Source: Elephas maximus indicus (lineage: Eukaryota > Chordata > Mammalia > Proboscidea > Elephantidae). Taken from it: 64,000 nt of DNA. Under the pieces are notes generated by a model. It did not search any database. It had not been told where the DNA came from and saw only the letters and a program-made list of their open reading frames with translations. The stretch covers positions 111,892,293 to 111,956,292 of the forward strand of contig NC_064819.1 in NCBI RefSeq assembly GCF_024166365.1. Reading direction: 5' to 3'. Shown one piece after another: positions 10,011 to 25,000 of this stretch. The translations under genes and the position numbers were made by a program. Each line of letters opens with the position of its first letter. Position 1 is the first letter of the stretch.

Positions 10011-13000
10011 CTGGGAGGGGAAAAAGAGGATACAAATTATTGCTGCTATGTTGAAATCAAACATCAGGCCAAAATATAAATGAGTCTATTTTTATCACGG
10101 GAGAGTTTTAGGAAGATATTACAAAAAGATACAAAATGGGGTTGGTCAACATGCGCAGCATTTTGACTTCAAAGAAGCGTGCTTTTGTCGGACATCCCTT
10201 GTTTGAGAAGAGAAGCACCACGTTTTTCAGACATGCTGGAGAAAGAGATAAAGTAGATTCTATACCACAGAGTGTTATTTTGGGAAAGCACCTTAGTGAT
10301 CTCTTTGTTTCATTTTAACTGATGGGGCAACATTTGTCCAAAAAAGGCAACCCCATTGCTATCCAGTCAATTTTGGTTCACGGCACTCCATGTGTTACAG
10401 AGTAGAACTGCCCCATAGGGTTTTCTTGGCTTTAATCTTTAAGGAAGCAGATCGCCGGGCCGTTCTTCCGCAGGGCTGCTGGGTGGGTTCGAATCACCAA
10501 ACTTTAGGCTAGCAGCCTAGGGAAAACCATTTGTACCACCCAGGAATCCTCCAAAAATGTAAGGAGACTTGTAAAAAGCACACAGGCTGGTTAGTGGTAA
10601 TGATGAGAGGACCCAAGAGTTCTGGGTGAGTGCATCTGCCAGACACTTGAACTTTACCTGGCATTTAAATAATTTTCATGGGAGTCTAAAATGAGTTGCT
10701 CATTTCCCTACCCTTCTGAGTATATTAACATAATTTGACATGAAATGGGCCTCAGATTCTTAACTTGTAATGCAATGTCTCCTTCTCCCTGCCCCCTTCT
10801 CTTCCAGAAATCGTGTGACTATTTGTAATATTTAAATATCGATCTTCCAGTAGCTGAATATCACAGACTTCAGTCACAGCCAACGTGTGAACACAGGAAC
10901 AATGCATGCTGTTGACAGAAGGGACAGTGCTCGCTCACCTTTAGGAAAGGACGGATCTGAAGAACATGATTCATGTTAGTCTAACCGCACTCCTTCACCC
11001 CATAGCCTCAGTGAGCAATGCCACAGATCTATATAGATCATGTCTAACCGGAGAAATGGGTGGTAAGTTGTGATGAAGTTGAAGGGTGACACTTGCTGGT
11101 TTCCATAAGCATTAAATCCCCAAAATTATTCTATTAGCCTTGAGCACACAATTCAGATGAACTATGGACATATGACCAGCTGATACTCTCAGACTTCTCA
11201 GATTAATTAAAAAAAAAAAAAAAATTGGCATCAGATTTTGTTCCCATGATCTATATTCATATTCTCTCTTTCCACCTTTTATTACCTTTGGTTTTATTGT
11301 AACTTACCTTTGTGTTGTAGTGGGTTGAAAGCCTTTGAGAATTTGGGTTTGGCAGATAAATCAGTTGAGTTTTGCTGCATAAAAGAAAAACAAATCATTT
11401 TGGACATTTCTAGTATTCTTTTACTGACGGTCTGCATTTCCTCACTTCATGGTGTAGCTAATGATCTTTCGTCCCGTCTACATAATACACTTAATCTCTT
11501 GCAAGAAATTAGAGCGGTCACTTCCTTACTCTTCCTTCTAGTTTCATTTATTTAACCTCTAAGAATTTATTTCTAAGTAAAGTTTGTGTTTCCGTATGTT
11601 CTTACGTACTTCTAGCAACAAGCTAGGAAATAGTTTAATGGAGATATTATCCCTTTTTGTGTCAATGCTTACATATTTTTTGTTTTGTATGTTCATCTCT
11701 AGAAGAGGAACCACTGAAGAAAAAACAATACTCCTAGTAAAAGTGGTCTCCAGGTCAAGATTTGCCTTACTCTTGCCAATTTTAGGATTCAGATCTCTTT
11801 GTAAATAATCCTCCAGTCATTGGTGAAAAGACTACACAGAGTTCAAAAATTTAAAAACGGAATTATCAAACGGAAATAAAATATTCAAACCAAAAAGCAT
11901 GCATGGGGGGGAGGGAAATAAAGGCATTAAGATATACTATATCATTTTTCCATTCATAAATTTATCATTCATGTATTCATTAATTTAACATGATGTATTG
12001 AATAATCTCTGTGTGCCAGGCACTATAGTAGGTACTGGGGATATTAGAAGGAGTGAGTTCCATCTCCTGCCACAGTACACATCATGAGGAAGCCGAATAA
12101 AGATAGGAGGAAAATATACTCGTTACATGCAATAGGTAGCCCAGGGAAGGATCCCTAATTTTCACTCTGATGTCATGAGTACTGGCATGGCTTTAGAAGC
12201 ATCTGGAATAAGAAGTCTTGGCCCAATGCTTTGTTTCTACAGCTGGGAAAATTGAAACTCACGAGACGAAGTGACTTTCCTAAGACCACACATCCATTTG
12301 GTGACAGTCAGAAATACAGTCAGGTGTGCCAGCTCATGGGCTACTGTTCCAAAATGCACAGCAGTGCCCTCTACTATAAAATGCAGACCCAGGAAAAGTT
12401 TTTAATGTCAGTCCATAATTTCCTCATTGATATATATTTCAGAGGGTTTTATTGTCCTTTGTAAAATCTCTGAACATCCATGTAGGTTTGGATGCAGTGT
12501 GTTCAGTTGACTTATATCAAACTCAGAAATTTCTGCTTTAGAACTCTTTCTGAAAGGACCTCAGTGTATTACTGGGGCCATGGAAAGCATCTAAATCAAA
12601 GTCAGAAATACTAAATACGCATGTGAGCTCATTTATTTCTAATTATGCTTCCCTCATATGGGTAGCACTTTTGTGGCAAAGAATGAAAGAGGATGTTCAT
12701 GGACTGAATTGTGTCTCCCCAAAATACGTGTCAACTTGGTTAGGCCATGATTCCCAGTATTGCGCGGTTGTCCTCCATTTTGTGATTGTAATTTTATGTT
12801 GAGTGAATTAGGGTGGGATTGTAACACCATCCTTACTCAGGTCACCTCCCTGATCCAAGGTAAAGGGAATTTCCCTGGGGTGTGGCCTGCACCATCTTTT
12901 ATCTCTCAAGAGATAAAAGAAAAGGAAAGCAAGCAAAGAGTGGGGGACCCCATACCACCAAGAAAGTGGAACCAAGAATGGAGCACATCCTTTGGACATG

Positions 13001-16000
13001 GGGTCCCTGCTCCTGAGAAGCTCCTTGACCAGGGACGAGTGAGGACAAGGACCTTCCTCCAGAGCTGACAGAGAGAGAAAGCCTTCTCCTGGAGCTGACA
13101 TCCTGAATTTTGACTTGTAACCTACTAGACTATGACAGAAAAAAATTCTCTTCGTTAAAGCCATCCACTTGTGATATTTCTGTTATAGCAGCACTAGATG
13201 ACTAAAACAGAGGAATCCTGTATTTTCATATGAACCTGTCAGTTTGTAGACTTAAGACCTGAAATTGCAAAGGATAAAGTACCAGTGTAAGAGATAAAAT
13301 TTAGAGAACATTTTATATATCGGAAGTTAATCAAGGCCTCCCCGGTACTACCTTTCTAGAGAAGAAAACACAGGCTACGTAGTGTTCAGGAAGCCAGGCA
13401 GAGAAAAGGGTCCTACTGGTTCTAGACTGCAGGAGACAAGTCAGACTGAAGCAAACGATATTGCTCAAAGGTGTTCGCTCATAAAGAGCACCCACAGACG
13501 TCCATGCCTGAGAACACTTGTAGCTTTCCATTCCTTTACATTCATTCATTCATTCACTCAACAACTTTCTGTTGAGTATCTACCAAGGGGCAGGTGCTGT
13601 GCCAGGTAACAGGAAAACAATGGTGAAAAGGGTTTACTCAAAAATGGGCTTGCTGTGGGACTGCATAAAGACAGAAATGCAAAACTAGAACTTCATGCAT
13701 CGGATCCATGGCACTGGGAGATAATTACCTTTGATGGTTGCTTCCAAGACATGAATGGGGACAACTTGTTGAACAGAAGTTGTCGCAGCTATAAGGACAA
13801 CAAAGAAATATTGAGGAGCTACATGTATACAGCCATACACAGACAAATCAGAAACAAAACTGCATAACTAAAATTGTTATTTAACAGTAGTATTTCTTAG
13901 GAGCATTTAATAGACCATAAACATGGATATCTGATGGAAGGATTTATTTTCTTAGATTTTTTTGCCTATAAACGAAATCAGGATTAAACAAAGAACAACA
14001 GTACCCAAAGCCATAATAATTCAGATTCTAGACATTAGTAATTGGCAATAATTGCTAAGTTGAAGTTTATCTTTGAAGTAAAGGGTTTCCTAACCATATG
14101 AATGGTGCAGACAAGGGAATTATTTAGTTCAATGAAGTGTAACAAATTGCTTCTTGGTAAACAGGGCTTGTGTGTGTGTAACGATTATGCTAATTACAAA
14201 TAATTCTTAGCTTCTTATTAAAACAAAGACTCCTTTATCTCTATTAGCTGACTGCCTTTACTTCTCTCAACAGAGTTACTCAGTGTTTGGGAAAAATAAT
14301 GAAACAAATTTAGTTTTAAGTTCTCTTTTTCTCCTGCACTTTACCTAAATTGGTTCTTTCATTAAGCATTTTATTTAATGTTAGAGGCTGTTTAACATTT
14401 CTGTAAAACTCTACAAATGGAGAAGTGGATATATCTTTTGGCATATTCTAAGGAGGTGGACAGATAAAATAAAGGAGCAAAAGGGAATTCACCCCTAAGA
14501 AAGATCACAGTTCTTGAATTTTTGCCAAACCATAATATAAGGTAGAAAAATTAAAGACAAAAATGCTCCCTGTACTGTGGTCTATAATGTTCACAAAACA
14601 TGTTGTGATGAGTTCTAGATAGCTTTATTATCATCAGTGACTGTTCAGTTCTTTTGTCTCTTGACTGAACCTACCTTTTGTAAAATTATAGAATATTATT
14701 CCAAAAGTACCCATAATCCAACCCTCTAACTGTATAAGTGAAGCCCCAGAAGAGAAGAGGAAGGATTTAAAGATGCCTGGGTTAGAGCGTGAAGAGAGAA
14801 ATGGCTACACGTACCTTACTATCCAAGAGCATTCCAAAACATAAGATGAAAAACCCCTAAAAAATAAAAAAAAGAAATTGATCATGTGTATTGTACTCTT
14901 CTCCCAGAAAATAAGTATTGATATTTAATATGTAATGCTTATGTCATCCAACATCAGGCTTGCTTTCTTGTCTGTCTCATTAATAGACTGTAGGCTCCTT
15001 GAAGGTACAAATAAAAAATTTTATAAGTGTATAAATAAATGATTGAGTGAAAGAAGTTTTAAATGCATGTGGAACTTCATTTCCCACCTCACTGTGTCAT
15101 TCGCGGCCTGAAATGAGTAGCTTCCATCTGCTTCTGTGTCAGTTTTCTTCAGACCAGGCATTTAATAATGACCGCTGAGCATCGGTGATGGCAGCAGAAA
15201 CTGAAATCCAACCCTATGGCCGCATAGACAGAGTTGACCAGTACCAGCACCCTTTCCATCAAAAACAGGGAACCCTTCACAGAAGCCTTTTTAGACCTTA
15301 AAATCCTCCTTCCCACCAGAACAACCTCAGGAGGTGCCTCTTTAGACAGCATGTCACCATAAGCTTGCCTTCCCACTCCCTGACACCATCCCTATCCATG
15401 ATTGCGATCTCTAACCCATTACCGTCAAGTCAATTCTGACTCATTGTGACTCTATAGGCCAGAGCAGAACTTCCGCAGAGGGTTGCCAAGGCTGTTGCTA
15501 TGAGGTGGAATTGGCTCAACGGCAACAGGGCTAATCTTTGCAGAAGCGGCCTGAGGAGGGATTGTTCGGTTTGAATCGCCTACCTTTCGGTTAGCAGCTG
15601 AGCTCTTAACCACTGCAGTACCGGGACTCTTACCATCCCCTAAAAATTAACTACCACCTGAAGTATATGGGGAACCAGCTGCTTTTAAGAAACACCTATT
15701 GAGCATTTACTATCTGCCAGACACCCTAAGTGCTAAATTATCTCACTTAATCCTCACGTTTACTCTATATTATCATCATCTGCCTTTAACAGAGGAAGTG
15801 AGGGGCAGAAAGATTAGGTAATTTGTTAGAGGTCATATAGCTGGCAAAGTGATATATTTGAGCCCAGATTTATTTAACTCCAGTACACAAATCACTTCCC
15901 TGAGCCTTCATTGTCCAGAGGTGGTCAGGCAAGACCTATATTGAACCAGAGCTGAAGGTTATCTTCCAGGTTCCTCAAAACCTAAAGATTACTTTGTCCA

Positions 16001-19000
16001 CCTACTCTCTGTACACTCTAGTTGTGACATGTACAGCCCATCCTTTGCAGCAGGCTTTGGCGAACTTTTTCTGTAAAGGGCAAGAGATTAAATACTGTAG
16101 GCTTTGCAGGCCTACAGTCTCTGTCACAATTACTACTTGGCCATAGTAGAGCAAAAGCTGCTATAGACAATATGTAAATGACAGGCGGTGGCTGTGTTCC
16201 AGTAAAACTTTATTTACAAAAACAGGCTGTTGGCCGTAGTTTGCCAGCCCTAGCTCTATTGCACTCTAGGGACTTCCTTTGCACCATTCAGAGTCCACAA
16301 GCCCTCTCGATTTATTTCCCTTTCTCTGTCCACTTTTTCACAGAGGTCTGCACAAGAAAAAGAGGATTTAGTCAGCAGCAAGAGGGATTAATGTTAGTTA
16401 TGTGAACTCTAATAGTTTAAAACCCTAGAATGGATTACTGAAGGATTCAAATATTCTGTTTCAGCATGACAGTAACTACTAGGGAAAAATGAATTTTTTT
16501 TTTCTTTTCACTTTTTCATGCAGCTTTAGTTATAGTCCTCCTGGAGACAAAAAAAAAAAAAAAGGGAGATGGGTAAGGTGGCCATCAGAGTGACCTTAGT
16601 AGCCAAAATTCTCCATCATTAGTCCCATCACCTGATGAGATAATAACGAAAAACTAAGCCCATTGGGGTTGAGTTGATTCCCACCCACAGCAATCCTATA
16701 GGACAGAGCAGAATTGCCCCACAGTGTTTCCAAGGAGCGGCTGGTGGATTTGAGCTGCCAACTTTTGGTTAGCAGCGATCTCTTAACCACTGTGCCACCA
16801 GGGCTCTAAATCTTATTGTTCTCACCTGAAATGCATTGAGTAAGGCAAAAATAACATGCCAAGCCAGATTCTGGCTGTCCACCATAGTTCCTATGCCAAA
16901 GCCCCAGGTGAGCCCCAGCAGAGGCGTCAGGATGAGCAGGCTCTTCCCCATGCGGATGACAGTGGCCTTGTCATCCCGGCTCATTCCTTCTCCAACAGCT
17001 GGCCTCCAGAGCTTCATTAGAACTAAAAACATCACAACCAAATTCACAGCCACAATAGTCAGTGCGGGAATAATGAAAGCCAAGAGAGGTTTGCTCCCAT
17101 CGGACCAGTTAAGCCAACACACGTCTTTCCTTTTGTAGCCGTTGCTAGGTTGTGTGACTGCAATGGTGAAGACAGCTATAACCAGAGGACACCCGTAGCC
17201 CATGAAGAACCCAACAGCCATCATCACAGGCATGGTCATGTGATGGAACACAAGGATGATCCGATAAGCCAGGAGGATACCGAGCATGAGCATCCAAAAA
17301 AACAAGGAGAGGTAGAAAAAGTGTGTAAAGAACACTGCAGCTATGCAAACTCCAGAAGGGTTTGCCGTGGTATCCACAGTGGCAGCAACAATAAACCAAA
17401 CATCAGCAATCAGGAGAGACAGGGCTATGTTCACCATGCAAATATGACGTGTGTGCGAAGTTTGGTTTTTCCTGAACTGCTTCCAAAACAGAGCCTCAAT
17501 AATCAGGCATAAGATGAGACTTCCAATGGAGACTCCCAGTCCCGCATAGGTGATCCATTGCACAACGGGGATGATGGCAGTGGAGACAAAGGGTGACATT
17601 AGAAAGGAGAAAGAGGTCAGGTGAGTACATCGGCAGGTCACGGTGTCTGCAGTTTCATTCACTAGGTGGCAGCCTGCGTTGTCCCACAACAAGTGGCTGA
17701 AATCCCAGAACACACACTGAGGCTGGCTCAGGTTAGACTCTATCTTGGAAAAAATCAGGAAAATTTCATTTACAGAATAGTTGTGGATAACAGTGGTTAT
17801 CACAGGCCCATTGACCTGAGCATTTCCATTTTTGGTGACGGGTAGAATGTTCCCCAGGGTCAATGAGGTCATGCTGATAATAGTTTCAGGAAGGGATTTC
17901 TGGAATTGGTCTGACCCAATTAACACTTGGCCTCTGATGGGAATGGAGGTATTTTGGGGTGACATTTCAGCCTGATAGTTGTAACCTTTCATGAGTTGGC
18001 TTTTGGTCACTGGAATTCCTTTCCAGTTTATGAATTCCCTAGAAAAATTCAGAGGCAGAGCTGTTGGAGGTACCAGAGAGCTAATGCTTTCTAATGTCTC
18101 CAGTAACTGTGAGCTGGCGTGCTTTTCTTCCTGCAGCAATATTGTCCAATTGGTTACCAATGCTGAATTAAGAACACGGTCAGCTACACTGATAACATCC
18201 TGAAATACAAGCATGGAAGTTAGTTTGTATTATGAGAACACAGATAAGAGGACGAAAGAGTAAACACTCATTATTATTAAGGATGGGAAAAATGCCCAGA
18301 GAATTGACTCTGTTGAGGACCAAATAAAATTCATGACTTAAATTCTGTTTACTTGCTCTGCATAGTAGGAGCTTTGGGTTCAGAAAGGGGTTGCCAGAAC
18401 CAAATAATTACATTGCAGGTTTTCTTAGTTACCTAGTGTTGCTGTAACAGAAATACCACAAGGGAGTGGTTTTAATTAACAGAAATTTATTTTCTCACAG
18501 CTTAGGAGGCTGGGGGTCCGAATTCAGGGTGCCGGCTCTAGGGGGAGGCTCTGTCTGTGCACTCTAGGGAAAAATTCTTGTCTTTCAACTTCTCTAGCAT
18601 TCTTCTGCGTTCCTTAGAGATTTCTACGTGACATCTATCATTCTCTCTTTCGTGTTTGCTTGCTTCAGTGCCTAATCTGCTCTTTTATATGTCAAAAGTG
18701 ATAGGCTTCAAACACACCCTACACTGATATGGCCTCATTAACATAACAAAGAAAACCACATTCCCAAATAGAATTACATCCACAGGTATAGGCCTTGGGA
18801 TTTACAACACAGATTTTGGGAGGATGCAATTCAGGGCATAATAAAGGGCGATCACCCCAGGGTATTTGCAAACAAACTGGGATTTCAGCACGGACAAAAA
18901 GAATCCCCTGATTTAGACTACACAAGCGTGCGTTTCCTCCTGAGATGGCAAAAATGACTGCATTATTACGTAGGCTGAGGCTCAGAGACTGAGACATGTA

Positions 19001-22000
19001 ACTGCTTTCCCATATTGCATTTATCTGGCTTACATCAGAAGTTCTAAATACATGTCATGGAGGTTCAAGTTTTAATTCATGTTTATGTATGCTTTGTGGT
19101 TTACTAAAAACCCAAAACCAAATCCATTGACCTCAAGTCGATTCCAACTAATAGAGACCCTATAGGACAGAGTAGACCTGCCCTATTGTGTTTCCAAGGC
19201 TGCAAGTCTTTACGGAAGTAAACTGCCATAACTTTCTCCCGTGGAGCGGGTGGTGGGTTTGAACTGACAATCTTTTGGTTAGCTGCTGAGCACTTAACCA
19301 TTGTGCCACCAGTGCTCCTTTGTCGTTCATTAGCGAATATAAAACAAAATCCTTAAAAACAGAGCCGGAGAAACAAGGAGGTATTGAATTGTTGGAGGTT
19401 TTAAGGGTCAGTCTTAGTTTAATGTTCCCTGGGTGGTGCAAACAGTTAATGTGCTCAGTTGCTGACCAAAAGGTTGGCAGTTCAAGCCTACCCAGAGGTA
19501 CCTCAGAAGAAAGACCTGGCCATCGACTTCCAAAAAACCAATCACTGACAACCCTGTGGATTACAGTTCTACTCTGACAACCATGGGGTGGCCATGAGTG
19601 GAAATCGACTTAGACTTGAAAGCAACTGGTTTTTTTCTTAGTTTAAGAGACTCCTTTTCCAAGCAATTCCCACAGCATCCTTTCTCTCTTGTTTATCCCT
19701 TGGGTTCCCAGGCATTCGACCTCCGGCAGCTTGCCACTGCAGCTAAGTATCACCCAAACCCAGCTTTTTGTGGCTTCTGGAGCAGATTCTGGAATGTACT
19801 TCTTCCATTGCCCCCAGGAACCTCTGCTTTCTTTTAGTTTGTGTTTGTCTGCTCTGTTTTCTGCCCTTCATTTTATTTTTAGCCTTTTCATGTCATTTTG
19901 TTTTAGTTGGTTTCTTGGAAATAATGTGGGGTCAAATTTTTTTTAAAAACATCTGAGCATTTTTTCTTTAATCAAGGGAAATTATTCATATTTAATGTCA
20001 TCTTTGATGTGATGTCCACTATAAGCAGTTAAGTGGGTCAGTATGCATTACAATATATAATACAATCTTACAAAATACTGTATTTTATATTTAGTACGCA
20101 CACATGTAAAACATTTAGAAAGATATTTATTTAACAAATATTTACTGACTAACTGCTATGTGTCACTCGTTACTCTTCTACACATTAAAGCTGTATCTGA
20201 AATGTTAGCAGTGACTATTCTAGAGTGACCATATTGCAGGTAATTTATTTTCTTTTCTGCTTATTTGCATTTCTTATATGATCAGATATTATTTGTGAGG
20301 TTTTTTATTTTAATTTTTAAATATCCAAACTCAGTCTTGAATTCCCCAGCCTAGAGATGGAATTTTTTTTTTTTTTAATATGTACTACTAAAAGTCAGTT
20401 TATGGCTTATAGGAAATAATCATTATAAATTGCAAACATATTTTAAAAAGTTGGCACCTGTGTCAAGCAGTGCAAAGATTTATCCATTTCCCTAAGCCAG
20501 GTGCTTCCCGGACAGCCTGCTTAGAGGTAGCTCCCTCTTACTTTGAGCTCACACGATTGATCCCATGAGTTTCTCGTACACTACAGAGAAAGAAGTGATG
20601 CTCACATTATGGCTGTTACTGGATTCTTTAGGATTTCCTAGTAGTTCCCTATGGTTCAGGCTTTCGTTATCCCTTCTACGAGATCAAGCATTTAAAGTGA
20701 GCGGTTCAAGCACAGGCAGACCATACCTCCATTGTTGAATTGGACACCTTGAAATGATTTGCCAGCGACAGGGATGAAACGTTTCCCAGGATTGACACCA
20801 CTGAAGCTAGAGTCCCAGCTGTGGTTGACGGGCTTTGCTCAATGATGACTGAAAGATTTTGCACCAAGGATGACATGGTTGCCTCGGTGGCGTTGCCCAA
20901 GATCGCACTGAAATTCTAGAAGTAAAAATGGTCTAAGTTCTAGAAAACAATGTCTTTTATCTAATTTCAATCAGGTTTCTTGGCCACATATAACTAACAC
21001 TTGCATGGTGCATTATAATGTAAGACAATTACGTGATGATGATAACAACAATGACTGTTATGTAGTGTTTTCTACATTCCAGACACTGTACTAAATGCTT
21101 TGCAGGGATTCACTGAATCTTTTCAACACTTTGAGGGAGGTACTGTTATAATTTTCATTCTATAGCTAGGGAAACAAACTGAAGAGATTCATTAACAAGA
21201 CTTTTTCATGTAACTTGTTATCCTGATTACAAAGAAATTGATGTTTAGTGAGATTCCATAACTTCCCAAAGAGTACACACCTAGTAAGTGGAAGGGTTTG
21301 GCCTACTGACACTAAATCCTATGTTGTATTCACTACGCTATGCTGAAAAATCCTGGTAGGATGAGAAGACAGAGGGACATACATGGAGATTTGGCTACTG
21401 GGCCTGTGTCAGCTCCCATTTTATACTGGATTTGGAGTTTTACTTCTCCCTTAGAACTTCCATCTGCTTCCAGTATACTGGGCTAACTTGGAAGACAGGA
21501 ACAGAGAAGCGCCCCTTCCAATCAATCCCATGTCCACCCAGAAGCCCAGATCCCACCCGTACTCCTGCTTGCTCTTCTCAGCTGACAGCACTGTTCTCTT
21601 CCTGGGGCATTTGGGATCTGCCTGCCCCCACAGTCCCCCGCCAGGCAGGTATGTCCCTGGGGTAGCCTAGTTCCACATATTGCCCGTGTCTAGAATTGAG
21701 TCGAAGAAGATCAGAGCAAGAATACAGCCAGGAGGTCGTGTGGTCTAATCCTTCTCCCCAGTTTGCAGATATGGAAACTGAAGTCTGGAAAGGGAGAAGC
21801 AAACAGTTCACAGTCCCTGGATAAATACGAGTCCAGGGTCCTTTACCGCAACAGTGGGGTCTCCAACTGGGATAGATGTTCTGCTCAATACAAAGATTTT
21901 CACCTGTAGGATGGTGGCCATGAGCCAGTCTCAAAATCCCTCTACTTTATCTCTTGAGTTCTCCTTCTGACCCCTTCTTTCTACCTAGATAGTCTTCCAT

Positions 22001-25000
22001 TATTGAAACTTCCTAAGAAAACATCAGGGGCCCTGGTGGCGCAGTGGTTAAGCTCTCAGCTGCCAATCAAAACCAGTTCGAACCCACCAGCTGCTCCTTG
22101 GAAACCCTATGGGGCAGTTCTACTCTGTCTTATTGGGTCACTATGAGTTGGAATGGACTCCACAGCAATGGGTAAGACAGTGTCATGTGTAGGTCAGAGC
22201 ACTGAACTGGGGATCAGGTGGTCATGCTTCTAGCCCCAACACTATTGCCAGCAGCGTGACCTTTAGCCCTTTGATCTTCTATTTTCTAATTTATAAAAGG
22301 AAGTTGGTAACTCATATGGTCCTTAAGATCCATTGCAATTCTCTCATTCTGTATGGTCACCCCTGCCTGTCCCACTCTCTGCCCTGATTTCTGACTCTCT
22401 AGCTTCTGAGTCACACCTTCACTTTGACCTTTTATTCTCAGCCTTCTGGACTTCTGATGCTAACTTATTTGTGGTCCTGTTGTTGCTGATGTTGTTAGGT
22501 GCCAGTGAGTTGGTTCTGACTCACAGAGACCCTATGTACTACAGAACTAAACACTGCCTGGTCCTGAACCATGTTCACAATTATTGTTATACTTAAGCCC
22601 ATTGTTGCAGCCACTGTGTCAATCCATCTCATTGAGGGTTTCCTCTATTTCCAGTGACCCTGTACTCTACCATGCGTGATGCCCTTCTCCAAGCACTGAT
22701 CCCTCCTGACAACATGTCCGAAGTATGTAAGACGCAGTTTTGCCATCCTTGATTCTAAGGAGCATTGTGGTTGTACTTCTTCCAAGACAAGCTGTGGTCC
22801 TACCATCAACCATATATCTCCTCTGCTTTGATGTATGTCTCTGAAGCACCACTTACCACCCAAACCACAAATTCTGACCTTTTTCTGGCCATCTCAGCTC
22901 TGCCATTTACGCCCACACTCTCTTGCTTTACCAGGGTCTGAGCCTGGTGATGTACTTCTGAAAGGTCACAGCCATTGAAAACCCTATGGAACACAGTTCT
23001 ACTCTGACACACATGAGGTCGCCATGAGTTGGAATCAACTCGACAGCAAATGGTTTTTTAAAAATTGTGTTGGATGTCATCCTGGCCTTCTGCACACTGA
23101 ACAACCATATAAGTTGTTACATTTTACCCTGTACCTGGCCATGCTCACTGGGGCATGCTCACTGTGAAACTCAAAACCATGGCAGTGTACCAGGTAGAAA
23201 TGCTTCACCTTCTTCAGTTCCTCCAGCTGAGAGAGTACACAGTTCTCCCTGATGACTTGCCACCCGGGGGACTGGCACCTGGCAATGATGTTTCCAGTGT
23301 AGCCTTTGCTACAGGGCAGGGTATACTCATCATTCTTGGACCCAAATCCAAAGACAATGTTGTTACACTGGGCTGGAAAAGAAAGGAAACAAAGGAAAAA
23401 TGGCTCTGGAATACTGTGGCTCTCTATGAAACCATGTAGAAGTATTTAAATGCTTTGAAAATCATATTTTCAGAGACAAAATCCAGGCAAAATTGAGAAG
23501 TAGGAAAAGTTTATCTTTGATGCCCAGATTCTTCCATATCAGCACCCTGCTGTCTTCCTGAAGCAAGGTTTGTCCCTTTCCCTCCAGGTGCCAGGTCTAT
23601 GTCAACAATCTCACTTTCAGTGGGCCAATAACTACTGTTGGTTGACATAGGGCTGGGCATGATGATTCTCTGGAAATCTTTGCAACCTTCAAGGGAATTC
23701 TAGAAAATAAGAAAATCTTTGAGACCCTATGGAACAAAGCAGTAACGATATGGTCAAAAGATGGGAAGTTGGATAAGGAGGTGATACTTCCTACTTTGTA
23801 TCCCTTTAAAAGCTTCTCCCGTTGTGACTAGCCACTAATTCTTCTTGCAGATGGCTTAGTAGTATATTCTTACAATGATTGGGGCTGGGAGATAGAAACA
23901 GTGAATGGGAAATCCACAAGGGTTGTGATTTTTGTTTGTTTTCCCACATTACTGTATCTTAAGTGCCTAGAACCCAGTCTGGCACACTTCAGACACTTAG
24001 CATACATTTGTCAAATGAGTGCTGTTTAAAGAAAATGGCCCAGATTTTGACTGGAGAGGCTTAAGATTGATTATAAAGGAGTAAAATAAAAATATCTGAA
24101 AAAAAATATTGGGGTGTGTGTGTGTGTGTGTATGTGTGTGAAAGACCTGTATTACCTTTTCCAAACATTGAAAGAGCATTCTTTCCTTGGTTCCTGGGAT
24201 TATGATTTAGAAACATTATCAGCCCCAGGGCTCTTTCAACATGTGTACCAGTAAACTATTGCTGAATTGTTTTCATCACAGCCTGCAGTGACATCAGTCT
24301 TCTACAACATTTACACTAAGAGACAGAGATCAGATTACTGATTAGCAAGGATCTGAAACAGTCAATAGAAGCTGGGTTTCATTGTGGTGGTGCTGGTGGA
24401 TGGCTAAGAATTGCTGCCTGTTGTTACTGAGAGTCAGTTTTAGAACAATTGTGTATTGTAAACATCTCCAATCTACTGCCTAAGGACACAATGGAGCTAC
24501 TAATTAAAGGACTCCCTTAACCTAAGCAGAGAACGGGAATTCAGTATTACCTTTTCCAAACACTCTGAAAGAGCCATCTTCTAATGGAAACAGCTTGTGG
24601 AGGGCTGCCTCAGCCTTCTCAGCCACCTGTTCAACAGCTGACAGCAGCTCTGATGGGCTGCTGGAACCAATGACTTCATATCCAACAATGATGCTTCCTT
24701 CCCTGCAATGAGTATGTGGACAGAAAAATGAGATTCATGCATTTTTTTCATTCAGTCACTCAGTGCCTACTCTGTCCGTGACATTGGGTCCATAGGAATA
24801 AACCACACTGACTTGACCCCTGCCTTCATGGAGCCTGCATTCTACCAGAAAAAACAAGTAAGAAACAAGGTACCACCAAATACATAAAACTGATTGTTGT
24901 TATTTTCAGTAGTTATGTTTTGTAAAGTCATCATGAACACTGAATTAACAAATACTGAACCATGGCTCCTAGGGAAAATACAAGGTTAGGTTCCTGTGAG

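Noticed and set aside
17145-17512. Open frames of 84-120 codons opposite or out of frame with ADGRF1 exon 10
   Set aside because: Shadows of the real coding frame.
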